A stretch of DNA of 64,000 nt from Ascarosepion bandense (taxonomy: Eukaryota > Mollusca > Cephalopoda > Sepiida > Sepiidae), in assembly GCA_037127315.1 (NCBI GenBank), contig JBBBDQ010000330.1, positions 1,901,001 to 1,965,000 on the forward strand, read 5' to 3'. Under the pieces are notes generated by a model. It made no database searches, was not told the DNA's origin, and saw only the letters and a program-made list of their open reading frames with translations. Shown piece after piece: positions 58,655-64,000 of this stretch. The position numbers were made by a program, and so were the translations under genes. Positions within the stretch are counted from its first letter, which is position 1. Each line of letters starts with the position of its first letter.

Positions 58655-59050
58655 TTTATTTATTTTTTTTTTTATAAGCGTTTCACCCCGAGCAAGGCAT
58701 GTCATTGCCACTACTGTGCAGGGGGCTACGTAGAGTGGAGAAAGGCTGATTAAATATAGGAAATAACAGAGGCTGGGTGATAGGCGGGTGAGGATACCGA
58801 GAATGAGGGTTGGGTAGATGAGAGTGTTGTGAGAATAGTTGGGAGTTAGTGTGATAGGAGGTGTCTATTGACCCTACATTTAAACACCTGGAGATTGTAA
58901 CTGTCGGGAAAGCAGACTTGTGGAAGGGAGTTCCACAGGCGGGAAGCGCGAGAAAAGAAGCTGTTGGAGTAGAATTTACGGTTACATCTTATTTGTTTAA
59001 CTGTAAAAGGGTGGGACCTAGTTGCTAATCTAGTATCTCGTGTAGCTTTT
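58655..59050 (-). mobile_element. Jockey/I-like LINE 3' end
   Basis: The tail (TTTCACCCCGAGCAAGGC, 58680) with an A-run inverted at 58657-58673 is followed by FSRASRLWNSLPQ-like coding (58920-58960 inverted) and the PFTVKQIR region (58990). It is strongly 5'-truncated. Confidence 0.75.
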
Positions 59051-60285
59051 GTCTTTTCTTTTGTGTGTGCCGTCCGATAAAGTATGTCTGATATTAATCA
59101 GGATTAAACTCACCTGTTTTCCAGGGTCAATAGATTGAAATATAATGATTTGGTGACACTCCTTCTTCCCGAAGATATTCTAGTTACAGTTATTCATGTG
59201 ACACTAATATATGCAATATACAGCGAGCCTTTAAATAACGCAAAGCAGAATAATAAATGTAAGGAAACTTTAGAAACGAAATATGAGTGGTGGTCGCTAA
59301 ATGTCAGGAAATAAAAAGAATGGATGTTAAAAACTCGAAGATTGTCAGTATGATATGTTCTCAGCTTTATATTCTCAGCATAAGACCTTAATAAAACAAT
59401 TCATTACTTCTGTGATTCCTTATATAAAGAAACGCATATAGGATAGTAGAAGTACAGATTGGGTCATATAGCATTGGGTCGCAATCAGTCTGAATTAAAA
59501 ACGCGAAAGCAACCCACACCATATTTCGTGGTTTTTGGATGTCAGTTAAGAGTTTGGAGAAGAGATACGCGCCACCAAGCTTATCTGAAAACTCATTAAA
59601 AGGTTCATGAGGAAGAAAAAAACAAAGTTTGTTTCTTCAGTACCCTCAGGTCACACCCAATGATTGAAACATGATGGCGATGATGGTGATGCTATTCTGT
59701 TGGTGAGAGATCTTTTGTGTGTCTCCGTGTGCATTTCCACGTGTCAATAAAATTCTGGAGCTCCATAACTGCAATCATTATTTTAGTTGATTATTTACAT
59801 AAAAGTCGGCCAGCTGAAACGCAACATACTGGCACCGTCTGGAGACATAGCTTTTCTGCGATGGTACAAGCTGAAAACGAATGATTGCGTTTGTTAAATT
59901 TTAAATATTCTATTCCGTTATTTCCTGCATATGTTCTCATACGTCAGGTGAGACGATTGGTGTTTACGATCTGATACGGCGGCACGTGATACTGTCTGCT
60001 TACACATCCGCATACTATTTTAACTAACACCATGATACTATATTACATTTGATACTATCATATTTAGTATCATTGTCAACTAACAGAAGGATGTATCATG
60101 CTGGTTGTGTCTGTATGGTCATACTATATTATATATCATCATGAAATTAAATTACCTTTGATATGAAAAGAATATTAAATTATATTTAATATCATTATAT
60201 TTTGTGTTTGGAACTGTCTACAGCACATATAATCACCGAGCGTATCCTGAATTTATTCCCTATCGCGATGAACAGGTGTTCTCTC
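59050..60285. other. Interval with one SINE scrap
   Basis: 59455-59530 holds the SINE body phrase ACAGATTGGGTCATATAGC ... GCAATCAGTCT. 60000-60200 has ATACTAT/ATAGTAT repeats of no clear class. No gene. Confidence 0.4.
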
Positions 60286-60920
60286 ATGGAGGTACTTTGA
60301 CTTGAACGCCTTTCGGGGCTTAAAATCAATCCAAACCTCAAGTGGAACTCGTACATACAATCCATCGCTAAAGTTACTGGAAAAATGATCGTTCTCTGTA
60401 TCATTCCAGTAATTATCTGACTTCTGCTATCCATTACCTTTAAAAGGGCCAGATCAGGCTGAAAATAGTTTCAGTCAATTAAGTGTCATACGTGATAGAC
60501 GCTTGGGCGATCATATCTCGAAAGAGACATGACTGACTGGGTAGAAGATTATCCCGCAGTAGGTTGCCATTACTTTCTGCGGTAGACTGGTTGCCAGCCA
60601 AGGTTATAGAACCCAATCTGTCCTGTTATTTAACCCATAACTGGAGGGAAGATAGAGTACTGCGTCCATATATGGGCAGGAATTGCCCAGTTTTTCCTTT
60701 TCAGTCTCGATAGAGTTCATAAGCTTCTCTGCGTCCTTGTGAGTGATTGTTTTCTACCCTACAACCTCTTTCCACATACAAAACGTTGCAATTCTCTCAT
60801 TGTTGTATCGCTATTTTAATGGAACGTGCTCAGACGAACTACATTCCTTAGTTCCACCAGTTCTAACCACCCTCATTCCCTTCGTATTCCATTGGTAAAA
60901 TGTAAGTTGCACACGAACAG
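60286..60920 (+). mobile_element. LINE RT fragment split by a SINE
   Basis: Left piece: LSGLKINPNLKWNSYIQSIA, KVTGKM (60312-60388). Right piece: YCVHIWAGIAQFFLFSLDRV, HKLLCVLVSD (60658-60760). These are consecutive segments of a non-LTR RT thumb region, so the SINE at 60471-60652 inserted into this LINE. Related to, but distinct from, the other Jockey/I-like copies. Confidence 0.65.
60471..60652 (-). mobile_element. tRNA-derived SINE, head missing, inserted in a LINE
   Basis: Tail GTGTCATACGTGATAGACGC through body CCCATAACTGGAGGGAAG of the 23988 family, lacking the tRNA head (5' truncation). Confidence 0.85.
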
Positions 60921-61638
60921 CTGTTGTATGAAACCAATTCTCAAGAGGATAATTCCTTGATCATCATTCATTCATTTATTCAATTAGCGCATTTTACGCC
61001 GCTGTTGTCACCACTCCCAACTCACAATCGGGGTTCATGGTGGCTTTCAAAGCAGAATAGTGCAATGACTTGCCTGTTCCTTTTGGGCCGAGATGTTGCG
61101 GTTACCGCATCTCTCTTCTCAGAAGTTTAAGGGGCAAGACCTATAAGGCAATAGGTAGTTTGAATGCAGACTACATGTTCCACCCATCTCGGCTGTACCG
61201 ACAAGATCCAAAAGAATACAGGGCATTATATTAGAAATTATTGCAAAAAAAAAAAAAATCAGATAATTGTCGGATTTTAACTAAATTTTCCGTCGGTTAT
61301 CAGAATAACTTATAAACTTTTAAAATTTTGTATTAATTTAGAGTAACCGAGTGACATTGTCATTATTCTAAAGCTTTATTTACTAATTATAAATGGAAAC
61401 GATTACAACAATTCAGTGACGCCCAGTATTTTAAAAATAGTTTTGAATTTTTTATGTGTGTATAAACGTCTCGATAACAGAAATTATTCGGAATATTAAA
61501 TTTAATCTATTAACTTAGAATTAAAACATTAATTAAAGCTTCAAGAAAGATCTTTCATTTTTTTTTAAATACATTTTAAAATTTGGATATCGGTTGTTTT
61601 GGAGGTACCTAAATAAATCCGAACAAAAACCTGAAACC

Positions 61639-61705
61639 TATACATTTCAACCGGACACTAATTCTTTACAATCTGTAAAGAATTAGTGTCCGGTTGAAAT
61701 GTATA
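61639..61705. repeat. Perfect 32-bp hairpin with 3-base loop
   Basis: TATACATTTCAACCGGACAC (61639 onward) pairs base for base through 61670 with 61674-61705 across the loop ATC. It sits in AT-rich DNA with no coding sequence on either side. Confidence 0.95.
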
Positions 61706-62099
61706 ATCTAAATTAAATTTTCAGGATAGTTTGAAGAATAAAATTTCACAGGAACTTTTGGTCATAAAAGTAAATAAGATTTTTTTATTTGATTGGAAGC
61801 TACTTGTCTGTACATAACTTCCTGCAAAATGATTTGAAAGAGGAAAGATAGAAAGACCAAAACCTTTTTAATAAATATGGTAACATGGAATAGCAAGTTA
61901 CAGTGCAACAAAAAACGAATTCAAATTTCTGAAATAAGATCCAAATTAATTATACGAATTAACTTCTTTGTTACGAATTCCTGTAAATTATTTGCTGTAA
62001 AAAAAATACCATCTGAAAATGAGACTTGCATAGAAGTGTTGAATAATGAATTTGCTAAATCTCAAGGGTAGTGTAGCGGATGTTGACGCAAAAAGTGGA

Positions 62100-62275
62100 A
62101 TCGACGAGTCGAATTCAATTTTTGGTCTTGTTCGATGCATTTACTTTCGCACTAATTCCCTTGAGAAAGACATGCAGCTTTTCTTATCTCAAGCTACAAG
62201 GTATGGATTAAATAACAGTATAGACTGCGTTCTCTAGCCTTGGGTAGCAACCAGAGAAAGAGAACTAAAAAACAA
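62100..62275 (+). mobile_element. Diverged SINE body
   Basis: TTTACTTTCGCACTAATTCC, GGTATGGATTAAATAACAG and CTAGCCTTGGGTAGCAACCAG give the central domain shared by the SINEs. The head is degraded (GACGAGTCGAATTCAATT). Confidence 0.6.
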
Positions 62276-62394
62276 AATTCCAAATCATGGCGGAAACAAG
62301 GAAATGACGCTATTATATGTCCCAAGAAATCATTGCAATTCATAGATAATAAAGGAAAGTAATCTTTGGAAAGTCATGATTTCCTAAGTCCATC

Positions 62395-62500
62395 ACTTCT
62401 CCTCATTATAGTCTTCTCATTCTCTTTCACCCCTTGTAATTCCCTGCGTCCTAGTGGCATTATTGCCTTGATTGAGGTGAAATGATTAAAAAAGAAGATA
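62395..62500 (+). mobile_element. LINE 3' tail
   Basis: TAGTGGCATTATTGCCTTGA, TTGAGGTGAAATGATTAAAA is the Jockey/I-like 3' tail with only about 100 bp retained. Confidence 0.7.
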
Positions 62501-63880
62501 GGAACATGGAGGCTGGGCTGTCCATTTATTATAGGACATTTCTTTCAACTGCGCTGATTATGTAAAGTGGAGAAAGAGCTCGTGCACACAGAGTCCACTT
62601 GGATTTGTGCTCTTTTTTGGTAGCTCAGCGAGCAGAGACCGGTAAAGTGACTGTTATTTTGGTCAGAGTAATGTTTTCATTGATGAATTGACTTGTAGGG
62701 ATGAGTTGCTCCCACTTGCCTTCTATTGTGACTTGCTTTATAGGGAGATACAGTTTTATGCCTTTCTTAATGTAATTAGTACGAAATAAACACAAACTGC
62801 TCTAGCCTGAAATGGAACTTAGTTTACCGATTCTATTTTATGCCACCACACACATCTACAAAAAAGAAACGTTGCAATAACGAATAAAAAATGGGTGGAA
62901 TGCTGAATAATGAAATAACTTCGTTTCAAAATGCCTCACAACTTAAAATATTAGCAAATGTAACGTTGTGAAAATAGGATTAAAGAAAAACTATTGCTGT
63001 TCGTGGCGTTTGAAACCAAGATGATATTGTTTAACCAAGATAAGATTGTTACGCGACATATTTGTAGTGCTAGTAGTCTCGATAGTCACGGGAGTATTGT
63101 AACTACAAGGTAAACTCTCGCAGTATAGAATGCGATTTTGGGATATTCTCTTTCTTCAATATTCCCATAAGTAAGCGTGAAGATTGATTTAAATAGCAGA
63201 AAAAAATTAGAAATCGTTAGTCATAAAAATGTGTGGGATAATCTTGGACTCCATTTTTCTTCACCAGTTTAGCCTCTATTCAGTGAAAAAGAACTAAACG
63301 ACTGATTTTGTTCTGTTGTAGAGCTTCACAAAACAAATGAAAAGATGTTATATTTATTTAGCTATTATATTTCAATTGTTATTTCAATATGGCTGCAATT
63401 TACTGTTTCTCTCGTCTGACTGAGGCGAGAAAAAATAAAGGATAGACAAGTTAATCGTATCAATGAAATCTACAAACTTATTGGGATCTGATATTGATTT
63501 TTTCATTTGTAACTCTCAGTGGTCTAATTGTAAGGTGGCATCTTAATAATTGTGTTGAGGTTCGAGGTTGTTTCTTAAAATGCAATATACTAGGAGGTTT
63601 TAATAAAAAAATTGTCAGGAAAATCATTCGAAAGGTTAAATCTTTGTGTGAAATTAACAAACAGTATGGCTTCAATGAGTACAGATGAAGTTGAAGAATT
63701 TTAACTCCTAAAAAAGACACCTTTTGATTAGATACATAGGATTAATTGAAATGTAAAAATCATTGAGTGATTACTCCTGACAGGAGTCTATTTTGTGAAA
63801 TAAGGTCCTCGTTCTTTTTTGTCTCCAGCGGAAATATTTACAGATGATTTTAATATACAGTTAAATGTATGTGAGTATTA
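62500..63880. other. Interval without recognised gene
   Basis: AT-rich. Overlapping open stretches on both strands at 63478-63720 have no recognisable motif and no clear start or splice signals, so they are not called. Confidence 0.4.
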
Positions 63881-63884
63881 TAGC

Positions 63885-64000
63885 AAAACACATAGACACG
63901 CATGAAAACACACACACTCGCACGCACACATACTTGCACATACACATACACGCACGCACACATTTACACATACACACAGACAGATAGTACGATGGTTCTT
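63885..64000. repeat. Degenerate CA-rich repeat at the window edge
   Basis: Imperfect ACAC/GCAC/TACAC repeats continue to the end of the window. Confidence 0.85.

Noticed and set aside
1..64000. CRISPR arrays, operons, bacterial-type signals
   Set aside because: The window is clearly animal nuclear DNA with spliced genes; regular spaced repeats are microsatellites or transposon parts.

Overview
The window is nuclear DNA of a multicellular animal. It is AT-rich and intron-rich, dense in decayed transposable elements and in (CA)n/(TA)n microsatellites, with no operons and only short open frames. The mix of elements suggests a cephalopod mollusc, most likely octopus-like: Jockey/I-like LINEs, RTE-like LINEs, a Penelope-like element and tRNA-derived SINEs sharing one central domain. 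The organism is inferred from repeat families as I know them, not from a search.

Three protein genes are supported by spliced reading frames. (1) A minus-strand gene has exons at 7392-8108 and 1-1138. They join in phase and encode a protein with an ALS2CR8/CaRF-like region and a long Ser/Thr-rich tail that runs off the left edge. (2) SDHC, the cytochrome b560 membrane anchor of mitochondrial complex II, lies on the plus strand from 13876 to 35869. Six coding exons give 173 residues, and all five junctions keep phase. (3) An unidentified minus-strand gene has exons at about 50063-49934, 48310-48208 and 47445-47310, again phase-compatible.

Layout: 1-8.1 kb holds gene 1; its 6.25-kb intron contains a Penelope-like element with direct flanking repeats and a cluster of TA microsatellites within inverted repeats. 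8.1-13.8 kb holds a mariner-like fragment, a short LINE derivative, an RTE-like fragment and AT-rich DNA leading to SDHC exon 1. 13.9-35.9 kb is SDHC; its introns contain LINE fragments, an hAT-like element with an 8-bp target duplication, a piggyBac-like MITE with TTAA ends, a 5S rRNA+tRNA composite SINE, tRNA SINEs and an 800-bp foldback element. 35.9-39.6 kb is SDHC 3' flank. 39.6-47.2 kb holds a long LINE copy broken by a local 155-bp duplication, mariner and RTE-like remnants and three SINEs in a row. 47.3-50.1 kb is gene 3. 51.1-51.3 kb has a tRNA-like segment followed by a hammerhead-ribozyme core. 51.8-54.3 kb is a decayed Ty3/gypsy-like retrotransposon. 54.4-64 kb holds a tandem repeat, an internally deleted mariner, more LINEs and a perfect 32-bp hairpin.

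The cellular genes show no functional link to one another. The repeats do interact: short elements borrow the tails of LINEs (Jockey/I-like and RTE-like), and several elements are nested. The most notable items are the hammerhead-bearing SINE-like unit near 51.2 kb and the two 5S-tRNA composite SINEs near 23.7 and 49.3 kb.
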